From Alphaproteobacteria bacterium HGW-Alphaproteobacteria-14 (lineage in GTDB: Bacteria; Pseudomonadota; Alphaproteobacteria; Sphingomonadales; Sphingomonadaceae), in assembly GCA_002842925.1 (NCBI GenBank), contig PHEL01000004.1, forward strand, positions 1-64,000: a stretch of DNA of 64,000 nt, written 5' to 3'. Shown here in pieces: positions 9,084 to 17,624 of this stretch. The notes under the pieces were generated by a model, which was not told the origin of the DNA, searched no databases, and worked only from the letters and a program-made list of their open reading frames with translations. The translations under genes were made by a program, and so were the position numbers. The first letter of the stretch is position 1. Every line of letters starts with the position of its first letter.

Positions 9084-10979
9084 ATGTGCGGAATTGCCGG
9101 GATCTTTCATGCCGAATCCCCCAAGCCGGTTGATCCGGCGCGGGTCGAACGGATGTGCGATGCGCTTGCCCATCGCGGGCCCGACGGGGCGGGAGTGTGG
9201 ACGGATCACGGCGTCGGGCTGGGCCATCGCCGCCTCTCGATCATCGATCTGGCCGGATCGCCGCAGCCGATGCATTCGTCAGACGCGCGCGCGGTGATCG
9301 TATTCAACGGCGAAATTTACAATTTCCGCGCGCTGCGCAGCGAGCTTGAGCAGGCCGGTTTCACCTTCCGAACCAATGGCGATACCGAGGTGATCCTCGC
9401 CGCGTGGCAGCGTTGGGGGCCGGATTGTCTGACGCGGCTCGACGGGATGTTCGCTTTCGCGCTGTATGATCTGGATAAACGCCAGCTATTCCTCGCGCGT
9501 GACCGTTTCGGGGTGAAGCCGCTGTTTCTGGCGCATCTGTCGGATGGCAGCATCGCCTTCGCCTCGGAACTGAAAGGCCTGCTCGCGCACCCGCTGCTGC
9601 GCCGCCGTGTCAGCCCGCAGGCGATTGAGGCCTATATGACCTGGGGCTATGTCCCCGATAGCCATTCGATCCTGGCGGGCGTGGAGAAACTGCCTGCGGG
9701 GCATTTCCTGCTGCTGCAACAGGGCCACGCGCCGGGGGTGCCGCGGCGCTGGTGGGACATTGATTTTACCAAGCGTGAGCGCGGGAGCGAGGCGGATCTT
9801 TCCGCGCAACTCGTCCACCTGCTGCGTGAAGGCGTGCGCTCGCGCATGGTGGCCGATGTGCCATTGGGCGCGTTCCTTTCGGGCGGGGTGGACTCCTCTG
9901 GTGTGGTGGCGTTGATGAGCGAGGCAAGCGCCGCCCCGGTGCAGACCTGTTCGATCGGCTTTGATGTCGCCGCCTATGATGAAACCAGCTACGCCCGCCG
10001 CGTCGCCGCGCGGTTCGGTGCAGATCATCAGGAACGGATCGTCGCCACCGATGATTTTGGTGCGATTGATACGCTCGCCGCGATGTTTGACGAACCCTTC
10101 GCCGATGCCTCGGCGCTGCCGACATGGCGGGTGTGCCAATTGGCGCGTGAGCGGGTGACGGTGGCGCTGTCGGGTGATGGCGCGGATGAGGCCTTTGCCG
10201 GATACCGGCGGCAGGTGTTCCATCATCACGAGGAACGCGCGCGCGGCGTGCTGCCCGCTGCTTTGCGCGCGCCGTTGTTCGGCACGCTCGGGCGCGCATG
10301 GCCCAAGGCCGATTGGGCACCGCGTCCGCTGCGCGCCAAGGCGACGCTGTTGGCGCTCGCTGAAGGCGGTGAGGCTGGCTATGCGCGCGGGCTTTCGGTG
10401 ACGACGCCTGAAGTGCGCGCAGGCCTCTATTCCGATGCCTTCACCGCCAGCCTCGGCGGGTTTTGCGGTGAGGACGAGGTGATCGCCTTGATGCGCAGTG
10501 CGCCGGGCCGCTCAGGCCTCGACCGCGCGCAATATGCCGATCTCACCTTCTGGTTGCCCGGCGATATTCTCACCAAGGTTGATCGCACCAGCATGGCGGT
10601 AAGCCTTGAGGCGCGCGAGCCGCTGCTCGATCACCGTCTGGTCGAGTTCGCCGCGCGCCTGCCCGAAGCGATGCGGGTCAAGCGCAGCACCGGCAAATAC
10701 CTGCTCAAGAAGTCGCTGGAACGCTATCTGCCGCAGGACATTCTCTACCGGCCCAAGCAGGGGTTTGTGACCCCGATTGCCGAATGGCTGCGCGGCCCGC
10801 TGGCAGGCGCGGCGCGGGGGATCGCGTCGGGCAGTCTGGCGCAGTCCGGGTTCTTCGACCCGAAGGCAATTGCTGCACTGGCCGAAGCGCATATCGCAGG
10901 GCGCGCCGATCATTCGCGCAGCCTGTGGCAATTGCTGATGCTGGAGAAGTCGCTTACCCGGCTTGGGGTCAGCGCCTAG
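9084..10979 (+). CDS. XrtA/PEP-CTERM-system amidotransferase (asparagine synthase-like, TIGR03108-like)
   Basis: A 631-residue class II glutamine amidotransferase plus asparagine-synthase-type ATP-pyrophosphatase. The nucleophile Cys2 (MCGIAGIFH) and the NGEIYNF motif mark the glutaminase half. SGGVDSSG near residue 269 is the PP-loop, and LSGDGADEAFAGYRR follows. In XrtA loci this family replaces true AsnB and probably amidates a uronic acid or other carboxyl group of the repeat unit; the target is not known. It is the last gene of the locus in this window. A telomere-like hexamer repeat begins two bases after its stop. Confidence 0.9.
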   Translation: MCGIAGIFHAESPKPVDPARVERMCDALAHRGPDGAGVWTDHGVGLGHRRLSIIDLAGSPQPMHSSDARAVIVFNGEIYNFRALRSELEQAGFTFRTNGDTEVILAAWQRWGPDCLTRLDGMFAFALYDLDKRQLFLARDRFGVKPLFLAHLSDGSIAFASELKGLLAHPLLRRRVSPQAIEAYMTWGYVPDSHSILAGVEKLPAGHFLLLQQGHAPGVPRRWWDIDFTKRERGSEADLSAQLVHLLREGVRSRMVADVPLGAFLSGGVDSSGVVALMSEASAAPVQTCSIGFDVAAYDETSYARRVAARFGADHQERIVATDDFGAIDTLAAMFDEPFADASALPTWRVCQLARERVTVALSGDGADEAFAGYRRQVFHHHEERARGVLPAALRAPLFGTLGRAWPKADWAPRPLRAKATLLALAEGGEAGYARGLSVTTPEVRAGLYSDAFTASLGGFCGEDEVIALMRSAPGRSGLDRAQYADLTFWLPGDILTKVDRTSMAVSLEAREPLLDHRLVEFAARLPEAMRVKRSTGKYLLKKSLERYLPQDILYRPKQGFVTPIAEWLRGPLAGAARGIASGSLAQSGFFDPKAIAALAEAHIAGRADHSRSLWQLLMLEKSLTRLGVSA

Positions 10980-10980
10980 G

Positions 10981-11010
10981 CCCTGACCCTAACCCTAACC
11001 CTAACCCTCA
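10981..11010. repeat. Telomere-like hexamer array (CCCTAA on +, TTAGGG on -)
   Basis: Five tandem hexamers between two convergent genes: CCCTGA, three perfect CCCTAA units, then CCCTCA. On the minus strand this reads as the vertebrate-type telomere unit TTAGGG. The last units include the zapE stop codon (TAG at 11001-11003 on the minus strand), so the array forms the junction of both 3' ends. I see no flanking mobile element. Confidence 0.95.
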
Positions 11011-12122
11011 GCCCCGTGGCCCATCGCCATATATTCATTGGACTGCATTTCGTTGAGCCGGCTCACCGTGCGCGCGAATTCAAACGCGCCGTCGCCTGCC
11101 TGATATAGATCTTCCGGCGCGGCGGCAGCGGTGGTGAACAGTTTCACCCGGTGTTCGTACAGCGCATCGATCAGCTTGGTGAAACGGATTGCCTCGTTGC
11201 GGTTTTCCGGCCCCATCTTGGGAATGCCGACGAGGATCACCGTGTGAAACGCCCGCGCAACCGCGAGATAATCCGCCGCCCCGCGATTTTCCCCGCACAT
11301 CTTCCTGAAGCTGAACACGCCCACGCCTTTGAGGCATTTAGGCACAAACAGGCTGCGCCCGCCGCCCAGTTCGAGTTCGCCGCTGGGCACATGGGCTGCG
11401 TCTTCCGGTTCAAAGTCGGTCAGGCGGAAAAACGCCTCGCGCACCTGCGCGGTCGCCGCATCGCCCATCGGCGCGTGCCAGGTTGCCAGCCCGCCGATTC
11501 GGTCGAGCCGGTAATCGGTCGGGCCGTTCAACGACAGCACGTCCATGCGGCTTTCCACCAGTTCGATGAAAGGCAGGAACAGTGATCGGTTCAGCCCGTC
11601 CTTGTAAAGATCATGCGGAGGGCGGTTGCTGGTGGTGACAACAACTGTGCCGCTTTCCATCAGCGCGGTAAAAAACCGGCCCATGATTGCAGCATCGGCG
11701 GTATTGTTCACTACCATCTCGTCGAACGCAAGGCAGCGGACTTCTTCGGCCATCCGCATTGCCACGGCAACAAGCGGGTCTTGCAGTTCGGCCTTGCGCG
11801 CTTCGGCAATCCGGCGGTCGACCTCCAACATGAATGAGTGGAAATGGTCGCGACGTTTGCGTTCAATGCCAAGCGTTTCGATGAACAGGTCCATCAGCAT
11901 CGATTTGCCGCGACCGACCCCTCCCCAAAGATAGACACCGCGCGGGTCAGGCGTGGCCTCGCGCGTCCCGGTCAGCCGTGCGAACAGGCTGTTTTTGAGC
12001 GGTGGCGCTTCAAGCTCCCGTTGGAGACGATCGAGCCGCTCTGCCGCCGCACGCTGATCGGGATCGGCGCGCAATTCGCTGTTGGCGATCAGCGCCTCGT
12101 AGCGCGCGAGCAACCCGGTCAC
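11001..12122 (-). CDS. zapE: Cell division protein ZapE (AFG1-like AAA ATPase)
   Basis: A 373-residue AAA ATPase of the AFG1/LACE1/ZapE family, which in E. coli acts at the division septum on FtsZ rings and elsewhere affects inner-membrane protein quality control. Walker A is GGVGRGKSM (67-75), Walker B is RCLAFDEM, and TTSNRPPHDLYKDGLNR is the family's sensor signature. The length is normal. It is the third gene of a minus-strand run sdhB-thioesterase-zapE, overlapping the thioesterase stop by 4 bases. Its last codons run into the TTAGGG array. Confidence 0.9.
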   Translation of the reverse strand: MTGLLARYEALIANSELRADPDQRAAAERLDRLQRELEAPPLKNSLFARLTGTREATPDPRGVYLWGGVGRGKSMLMDLFIETLGIERKRRDHFHSFMLEVDRRIAEARKAELQDPLVAVAMRMAEEVRCLAFDEMVVNNTADAAIMGRFFTALMESGTVVVTTSNRPPHDLYKDGLNRSLFLPFIELVESRMDVLSLNGPTDYRLDRIGGLATWHAPMGDAATAQVREAFFRLTDFEPEDAAHVPSGELELGGGRSLFVPKCLKGVGVFSFRKMCGENRGAADYLAVARAFHTVILVGIPKMGPENRNEAIRFTKLIDALYEHRVKLFTTAAAAPEDLYQAGDGAFEFARTVSRLNEMQSNEYMAMGHGAEG

Positions 12123-12592
12123 GCGCGCGGCTGCATCTTGCGCACGATGCCCGAAAAGCTGGCGATGATATCGCCGTCCTGCTCCACCATGCCGCGCACG
12201 AAAACCAGCTTGCCGGTTTCGCGCACGATCTCGGTCACGGCATCCAGCGGGCGTGCCGGATCGCCGCCGCCCACAAATTGGGTTGAAAGCTCCAGCGTAA
12301 CCGAAGGCCCGGCGTTTCCGCTGCCCAGCGTGTGCATGGTGGTGAACAGCGAGATGTCGATCAACGACAACGTCACCGCACCGTGGATGATGCCTTGCAG
12401 GTTCTCGTGGCGGCGTTGTGGGAACATCCGCAGCCGCGCGCGCGGCCCGCTTGGGCCATCAGGGTCGACGCGGGTGATGAGCTTGCCCATCACCGCGCCG
12501 TTGAACAGAGTCGGGTCTTTCAGGTTCCAGTTCCGCCAGCCGGGGTTATCCGGGTCTGGCCCGTGTTCGAACACGTCTTCTTTCAATGTCAC
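12119..12592 (-). CDS. PaaI-like hotdog-fold thioesterase
   Basis: A 157-residue single hotdog-fold protein. The motif HENLQGIIHGAVTLSLIDIS carries the HGG-like substrate loop and the acidic residue on the central helix seen in PaaI-type acyl-CoA thioesterases. The substrate is unknown. It lies 4 bases after sdhB and overlaps zapE, so it is probably co-transcribed with both. Confidence 0.78.
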   Translation of the reverse strand: MTLKEDVFEHGPDPDNPGWRNWNLKDPTLFNGAVMGKLITRVDPDGPSGPRARLRMFPQRRHENLQGIIHGAVTLSLIDISLFTTMHTLGSGNAGPSVTLELSTQFVGGGDPARPLDAVTEIVRETGKLVFVRGMVEQDGDIIASFSGIVRKMQPRA

Positions 12593-12596
12593 CGGT

Positions 12597-13388
12597 TCAG
12601 ATCGCCCGCTCAGCCATCATCTTCTTGGTTTCAGCAATCGCCTTGGCCGGACTGAGACCTTTGGGGCAGACATTGGCGCAGTTCATGATGGTGTGGCAGC
12701 GATAGAGGCGGAACGGATCCTCCAGATCATCGAGCCGTTCGCCGGTCATTTCGTCGCGGCTATCCGCCAGCCAGCGGTAAGCCTGGAGCAGGATCGCCGG
12801 GCCAAGGAACTTGTCGCTATTCCACCAGTAACTTGGGCACGCGGTCGAACAACAGGCGCACAAAATGCATTCATACAACCCATCAAGCTGTTCGCGCTGT
12901 TCGGGCGATTGCAGCCGTTCTTTGCCCGAAGGTGTCGGCGTAACAGTCTGCAACCACGGACGGATCGAGGCATATTGCGCGTAGAAATGGGTGAAGTCCG
13001 GCACAAGATCCTTGATTACGTCCATGCTGGGTAGCGGGGTGATGCGAATCTCGCCCTTCAGATCGTCGATCGCGGTGGTGCAGGCGAGACCGTTCTTGCC
13101 GTTCATGTTCATCGAACACGAACCGCAGATGCCTTCGCGGCATGACCGGCGGAAGGTCAGTGTTGGGTCGATCTCGTTCTTGATCTTGAACAGCGCGTCG
13201 AGCACCATCGGCCCGCATTCGTCGAGGTCGATTTCAAACTTGTCATAACGCGGGTTCTGGCCGCTGTCGGGATCGTAGCGATAGACCTTGAACGATTTCA
13301 CCCGCCCTTTCCCATTGGTGCCTGATGCCTTGTGCACCTTGCCAGCGGGGCTGATTTTTGAATTCTTGGGGAGAGTGAAGGTCGCCAT
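12597..13388 (-). CDS. sdhB: Succinate dehydrogenase iron-sulfur subunit
   Basis: A 263-residue iron-sulfur subunit of complex II that passes electrons from the flavoprotein SdhA to ubiquinone. The N-terminal [2Fe-2S] ferredoxin domain has [15 protein letters not shown]. The C-terminal domain has [16 protein letters not shown] and [17 protein letters not shown] for the [4Fe-4S] and [3Fe-4S] clusters. The start is taken at the second of two adjacent ATGs (13388), which gives the usual [11 protein letters not shown]-terminus and leaves CGGGA a few bases upstream; 13391 is possible. The other sdh genes are not adjacent downstream, so sdhCAB would have to lie elsewhere or sdhB is detached. Confidence 0.95.
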   Translation of the reverse strand: MATFTLPKNSKISPAGKVHKASGTNGKGRVKSFKVYRYDPDSGQNPRYDKFEIDLDECGPMVLDALFKIKNEIDPTLTFRRSCREGICGSCSMNMNGKNGLACTTAIDDLKGEIRITPLPSMDVIKDLVPDFTHFYAQYASIRPWLQTVTPTPSGKERLQSPEQREQLDGLYECILCACCSTACPSYWWNSDKFLGPAILLQAYRWLADSRDEMTGERLDDLEDPFRLYRCHTIMNCANVCPKGLSPAKAIAETKKMMAERAI

Positions 13389-13742
13389 CATGTGATCCCG
13401 TTGTGATTTGCCCCCTATCTAACGTTTCATCACAGGCTGGCAAGCGGGCCGTGCCTCCCTTGTGTTGCAGGTTTTCGAACGGGGGTTGATTGGGGCGCGG
13501 CGATGCGCGCTCGCTCTAATTGATCTCGCGCGTTATCAGCATCGCCGCGGCCGGAACCAGCAACGCAGCTGCCGCCATGCCCCATATCAGCCGATGGAGT
13601 CGGAATACGGGGCTGGGCGATGGTATTGTGGACATCGCCGCAGGTTAGCGCCTTTCCAGCTTGCCCACAGCGTAAATCGGTATTTCCCAGTCTGCCATCC
13701 CCGCGTTAGGGTGGCCTTTGCGCTGCCGAGGAAGGGATAACC
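13389..13742. other. Intergenic region, sdhB / methyltransferase (divergent)
   Basis: A 354-base gap between divergent genes. It must hold the sdhB promoter and the methyltransferase promoter, although no clear sigma-70 boxes stand out. The only coding candidate is a 39-codon minus-strand ORF at 13516-13635, listed separately. I find no tRNA cloverleaf, repeat or convincing terminator here. Confidence 0.6.
13516..13635 (-). CDS. Possible 39-residue single-TM small protein
   Basis: A short minus-strand ORF running from ATG at 13635 to TAG at 13516. It encodes a basic N-terminus followed by one hydrophobic helix (MAAAALLVPAAAMLITREIN at the C-terminus). The order basic-helix-VPxxAM-x3-E resembles the first third of longer two-to-four-helix sphingomonad membrane proteins, so it may be a truncated remnant. 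The nearest purine-rich ribosome site (GGAAAGG) is rather far upstream. Coding status is uncertain. Confidence 0.3.
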   Translation of the reverse strand: MSTIPSPSPVFRLHRLIWGMAAAALLVPAAAMLITREIN

Positions 13743-14375
13743 ATGGGCCTCAAGAATTGGTACGAAGCGACGATCATGCCAAAGCTGATCACCTGCGCCT
13801 GTAGTCAGGGCCAGGTGATGAAGCGCCGCGCGGTGGTGGTGCCTTTGGCGCGCGGGGACGTGTTTGAACTGGGCTGCGGGGGCGGGATCAATCACGAATT
13901 CTATGACCCGTCCGCTATCACTTCATATGCCGGGATCGACCCGCACGAAGGCCTGCTCGACAGCACCCGCGCGGCGGCTCAGGCCAAAGGTTGGGTGGCT
14001 GATCTACGCGCAGCCAAAGGCGAGGCGATCCCGTTTGCAGATAGCAGTTTCGATTGCGTGGTGTGCACCTTCACGCTGTGTTCGGTGGATGATCCGGCGC
14101 AGGTTACGCGCGAGTTGCGGCGGATTTTGCGGCCCGGCGGGCAGGCGCTGTTCCTTGAACATGGTCGCGCGCCTGATGCTGGCGTGCGCCGCTGGCAGGA
14201 ACGCATTGAACCTGTGTGGAAACAACTGGCCGGAGGATGCCACCTGACCCGTCCGATCGCGAGCGCCTTGCAGGACGCAGGTTTTGCGGTGGAAACGCTG
14301 GGCGAGGGCTATACCCCGAAATCGCCGCGCTTTGCCGGGTGGATGGAGTGGGGGATCGCGCGCAAGCCGGCGTGA
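13743..14375 (+). CDS. Class I SAM-dependent methyltransferase (UbiE/Methyltransf_11-like)
   Basis: A 210-residue Rossmann-fold methyltransferase. Motif I is FELGCGGG, an acidic residue follows at the end of the second strand (GIDPHEGLLD), and FDCVVCTFTLCSVDDP with LRPGGQALFLEHGRA forms the later motifs. The overall pattern, including the C-terminal GYTPKSPRFAGWMEWGIA, resembles small methyltransferases related to METTL7-type and phospholipid methyltransferases, but the substrate cannot be named. GGAAGGG sits 6 bases before the ATG. It converges on RNase E/G. Confidence 0.8.
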   Translation: MGLKNWYEATIMPKLITCACSQGQVMKRRAVVVPLARGDVFELGCGGGINHEFYDPSAITSYAGIDPHEGLLDSTRAAAQAKGWVADLRAAKGEAIPFADSSFDCVVCTFTLCSVDDPAQVTRELRRILRPGGQALFLEHGRAPDAGVRRWQERIEPVWKQLAGGCHLTRPIASALQDAGFAVETLGEGYTPKSPRFAGWMEWGIARKPA

Positions 14376-14420
14376 AAGGGGCGAGAGAAGTCACCCTCTC
14401 CCGCCCGCTTTCTTTCAACT
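14376..14420. terminator. Candidate bidirectional terminator between methyltransferase and rne
   Basis: Directly after the methyltransferase stop, a GGGGCGAGAG arm faces CTCTCCCGCCC across an eight-base loop (bulged stem, GAGAG/CTCTC plus GGGC/GCCC). The stem is flanked by AAA on the left and TTTCTTT on the right, which suits transcription ending from both sides. Confidence 0.5.
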
Positions 14421-14433
14421 TGGTACAATCAGC

Positions 14434-17172
14434 TTATTCGCCAAAAGTGCGTTGCCACCAGCCCCGGCGCGTTGTGCCGTCGGCATTGGCAGTGTCAGCA
14501 GCTTGACCGGTTGAAGCGGCTGCATCAGGCGCGGGCTGCAATACTTCTGTCACCTCTGCCGGAGCAGCCTCTGCGACCTTCGCCTTGCGCGGGGCGCGTT
14601 TGCGCTTGGGCTTTTCAGCAGGCGCTTCAACGGCTTCCTCAACCGCAATGGCGGGCTCCGGCGCGGCTGCGACTTCGGGTGCAGCTTCTGCTTCCGCCTC
14701 AGCCGCAGCTTCTGCCGCCAGCATTGCCTTGGTCTTGCGCGGGGCGCGTTTGCGCTTGGGCTTTTCGGCAGGCGCTTCCTCAGTTGTCGGTGCGGCTTCG
14801 GCTTCGGCTTCGACGGACTCGGTTTCAGCCTCGACAGCGGTCAAACCGTCATCGTCGTCTTCGGTTCCCGCCGTTTGCGCTTCGCCATCAGCGCTTTCGC
14901 CTTCGCCGCCTTCATCCGAGCGACGCTTGCGACCGCGACCACCCCGACGCCGGCGCTTTTTCGGACGACCCTCTGCATCAGCGGCACCATCATCACCGGA
15001 TTCGCCCGCAGGCGCATCGCTGAGATCATCGGTATCGTCGCCATTGTCGGCGCTTTCTTCGGCCTCGTCGGTATCGCCTTCGACACCGTCTTCGCGGTCA
15101 CCGCGACTGCGATTGCGGCCCCCGCGCCGACGACGGCGCTTCTTGCGGCGCGCGGCGTCATCTTCGCTCTCACCTGCTTCACCGCTTTCCCCGCTGCCGC
15201 GACGCTGGCGACGCTGGGGCGCTTCACGCTCTTCCTCGTCCTCCTCGAAATCGTCCTCGGGGAGATCCTCTTCTTCATCCTCATCGATGATCGGTTCAAA
15301 TCTGGGCGCCTGTGACGGGCGCGGACCTGCGCTCGACACGCTCATCTTGGCGCCTTCATCCTCGCCTTCGGGCACGACTTCGACCGTCACGCCAAAGCGT
15401 TGTTCGATCTCGACCAGATCGCCACGCTTTTCATTGAGCAGGTAGATCGCCGCTTCGGTGCTGGCGGCAAGCCGGATCAACGTGCCTTTGCCCTTGGCGG
15501 CCTCGTCTTCGATCAGGCGTAGCGCCGAAAGCCCGGCCGATGAGGCGGTGCGCACCAGGCCAGTGCCATCGCAATGCGGGCAGGAACGTGTGGTCGCTTC
15601 GAGCACGCCTGTGCGTAGCCGCTGACGGCTCATTTCCATCAGGCCAAAGCTGGAAATGCGGCCCACCTGAATGCGCGCGCGGTCGTTTTTCAACGCGTCC
15701 TTCATCGCCTTTTCGACTTTGCGGACGTTGTTGGAGTAATCCATGTCGATGAAGTCGATCACGACCAGACCAGCCATGTCGCGCAGGCGCAGTTGGCGGG
15801 CGATTTCCTTCGCCGCTTCAAGGTTGGTGTGAAGCGCAGTCGCTTCGATCCCGTGTTCCTTGGTCGAGCGGCCCGAGTTGATGTCGATCGACACCAGCGC
15901 TTCGGTCGGGTTGATGATCAGATAGCCGCCCGATTTGAGCTGTACCATTGGATCATACATCGCGCGCAACTGGTCTTCGGCACCATAACGCTGGAACAGT
16001 GGCACGGGATCGGAATAGGCCTTCACCCGGCGCGCATGGCTGGGCATCAGCATCTTCATGAATGCCTTGGCCGATTTATAGCCATCCTCGCCTTCGACCA
16101 CGACTTCTTCGATGTCGCGGTTGTAGATGTCGCGGATCGCGCGCTTGATCAGGTCGCTGTCCGAATGGATCAGCACAGGCGCGACCGAGGCCAGCGTCTT
16201 TTCGCGGATTTCGTCCCACACGCGGGCGAGGTAATCGAAATCGCGTTTGATTTCCGGCTTGGTGCGGCTCATCCCGGCAGTGCGCACGATCAGACCCATG
16301 CTGCGCGGCAGCTTCAAGTCGGAGACCATGTCCTTCAAGCGCTTGCGATCGCTGGTGGAGCTGATCTTTCGGCTGATCCCGCCGCCGCTTGTGGAGTTGG
16401 GCATGAGCACGGTGTAACGCCCGGCAAGGCTGAGGTAACTGGTCAGTGCCGCGCCCTTGTTGCCGCGTTCTTCCTTGACCACCTGCACCAGCAACACCTG
16501 ACGGCGCTGGATCACGTCCTGGATCTTGTAACGGCGGCGCAGTTCCTGACGCTTGGCGCGGACTTCGTCGACCTGTTTGGCGCGGCTGCGGCCGCTACCT
16601 TTGTCGCCGCCCTTTTCGCCCCGGCCACCCTGACGGCGGCGCCCGCGACGGCCGCGGCCCCGATCCTGATCACCACCTTCGGCGGTTTCATTGTCGCCGG
16701 TTTCTTCGTCGCTGATTTCGTCGTCAGAACCGTCATCATCGGACGCGCCGTCTTCAAAGGTGGCGACGTCATCCTTGTCAGAGGTGTCGACTTCCTCGAC
16801 CCCGTTTTCGGCCATGTCTTCGGCCAGCGCTCCGCCGCTGTCGTCTTCGGCGTCGTATTCGTCGCCGGGCGAGATGCCTTCGTCTTCTTCCTCAGCGCGC
16901 AGGCGCTCTTCTTCTTCGGCGGCTTCGGCATCTTCGGCCAGCAGCGCGTCACGATCCGCCTTGGGGATCTGATAATAATCGGGGTGGATTTCGCTGAAGG
17001 CAAGGAAACCGTGGCGATTGCCGCCAAAATCGACAAACGCCGCCTGAAGCGATGGTTCGACCCGGGTTACCTTGGCGAGATAGATATTGCCTTTGATCTG
17101 CTTGTGTTCAGCAGATTCGGCCACCCGGGTTTCTTCCGGGTGGCGCGCATCGATAAGCATGCGCGTTGACAT
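14434..17172 (-). CDS. rne: Ribonuclease E/G
   Basis: A 912-residue endoribonuclease of the RNase E/G family, the core of the RNA degradosome. After MSTRMLIDARHPEETRVAE come the S1 halves, separated by a long acidic then RG-rich insert (about residues 80-215), as is usual in alphaproteobacterial RNase E. The catalytic DNase I-like part contains VSIDINSGRST and VVIDFIDMDY, and the Zn-link is SCPHCDGTG. The C-terminal 300 residues are low-complexity Glu/Asp and Arg/Lys tracts plus two copies of APAEKPKRKRAPRK. ATG 17172 is chosen because TTGGAGA precedes it; the longer upstream reading is unsupported. The 452-base divergent region upstream may contain a regulatory leader. Confidence 0.93.
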   Translation of the reverse strand: MSTRMLIDARHPEETRVAESAEHKQIKGNIYLAKVTRVEPSLQAAFVDFGGNRHGFLAFSEIHPDYYQIPKADRDALLAEDAEAAEEEERLRAEEEDEGISPGDEYDAEDDSGGALAEDMAENGVEEVDTSDKDDVATFEDGASDDDGSDDEISDEETGDNETAEGGDQDRGRGRRGRRRQGGRGEKGGDKGSGRSRAKQVDEVRAKRQELRRRYKIQDVIQRRQVLLVQVVKEERGNKGAALTSYLSLAGRYTVLMPNSTSGGGISRKISSTSDRKRLKDMVSDLKLPRSMGLIVRTAGMSRTKPEIKRDFDYLARVWDEIREKTLASVAPVLIHSDSDLIKRAIRDIYNRDIEEVVVEGEDGYKSAKAFMKMLMPSHARRVKAYSDPVPLFQRYGAEDQLRAMYDPMVQLKSGGYLIINPTEALVSIDINSGRSTKEHGIEATALHTNLEAAKEIARQLRLRDMAGLVVIDFIDMDYSNNVRKVEKAMKDALKNDRARIQVGRISSFGLMEMSRQRLRTGVLEATTRSCPHCDGTGLVRTASSAGLSALRLIEDEAAKGKGTLIRLAASTEAAIYLLNEKRGDLVEIEQRFGVTVEVVPEGEDEGAKMSVSSAGPRPSQAPRFEPIIDEDEEEDLPEDDFEEDEEEREAPQRRQRRGSGESGEAGESEDDAARRKKRRRRRGGRNRSRGDREDGVEGDTDEAEESADNGDDTDDLSDAPAGESGDDGAADAEGRPKKRRRRGGRGRKRRSDEGGEGESADGEAQTAGTEDDDDGLTAVEAETESVEAEAEAAPTTEEAPAEKPKRKRAPRKTKAMLAAEAAAEAEAEAAPEVAAAPEPAIAVEEAVEAPAEKPKRKRAPRKAKVAEAAPAEVTEVLQPAPDAAASTGQAADTANADGTTRRGWWQRTFGE
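14584..14778 (-). repeat. 45-base direct repeat inside the rne C-terminal tail
   Basis: Bases 14584-14628 and 14734-14778 are identical except for one position and are exactly 150 bases apart. They encode two copies of the basic motif EAPAEKPKRKRAPRK in the disordered tail. The spacing keeps the frame, which suggests a tandem-like duplication or recombination inside the tail. Confidence 0.9.
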
Positions 17173-17624
17173 TGAATATTCTCCAAGCGCCCGGCCTTGC
17201 CCGCAATGGGGCATCAAGGGGGCGCGCATTGTTTGGTGAACCGGCACGGTTTAAGACCACGCCGGGGTTGGTAGCCGCGCCTGATCCGCCACGGGATAGG
17301 CCAATAGCGAAGGGCGCGAAGTTCGTGTCTGCTGCAACGTAACTGCGGCGTGGTGGTAAACCTTGGGCCGCGCTTTGGTCCATCGCACCGCAAGCGAGCG
17401 AAACGCGCGCTGTGCTGGTGGGTGGGGAAAAGCGTTTCGTCACTGCATCAACCTGTTGTGGACCGGGAGCCGGAGTAGAAAGGGCGTCCGGTAGTCAGAG
17501 AGCGAAGCGGTCAGAGCACCAAGGCACCATGTTGCAACCTCTCTGATCGCAGCGCTAGCACTGTGGGGCAAACCCCGCAACTCTATTGCGTTTCGCAGTC
17601 GCAAGAACGTAAGCCGCTTTCGAT
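17173..17624. promoter_or_regulatory. 452-base divergent intergenic region, rne / amidase, with predicted stem-loops
   Basis: No supportable gene is seen. The region must carry both divergent promoters. The half nearer the amidase has base-pairing potential: TCAGAGAG (17495-17502) can pair with CTCTCTGA (17539-17546), and just upstream GACCGG (17461-17466) faces CCGGTAGTC (17488-17496). It could be a structured 5' leader or a small RNA. No known RNA family was recognised. A 5'-UTR role in RNase E autoregulation is known in E. coli, but homology cannot be judged here. Confidence 0.4.

Noticed and set aside
10981-11010. A CRISPR-like array at the hexamer repeat
   Set aside because: The units are six bases with no spacers, so it is a simple tandem repeat.
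11838-13034. 398-codon plus-strand frame opposite zapE, thioesterase and sdhB
   Set aside because: It spans three genes with clear motifs on the other strand, so it is a composition artefact.
15793-17169. 458-codon plus-strand frame opposite rne
   Set aside because: It mirrors the acidic and RG-rich codon pattern of RNase E/G in the opposite strand. It has no motif, and rne has clear catalytic motifs.
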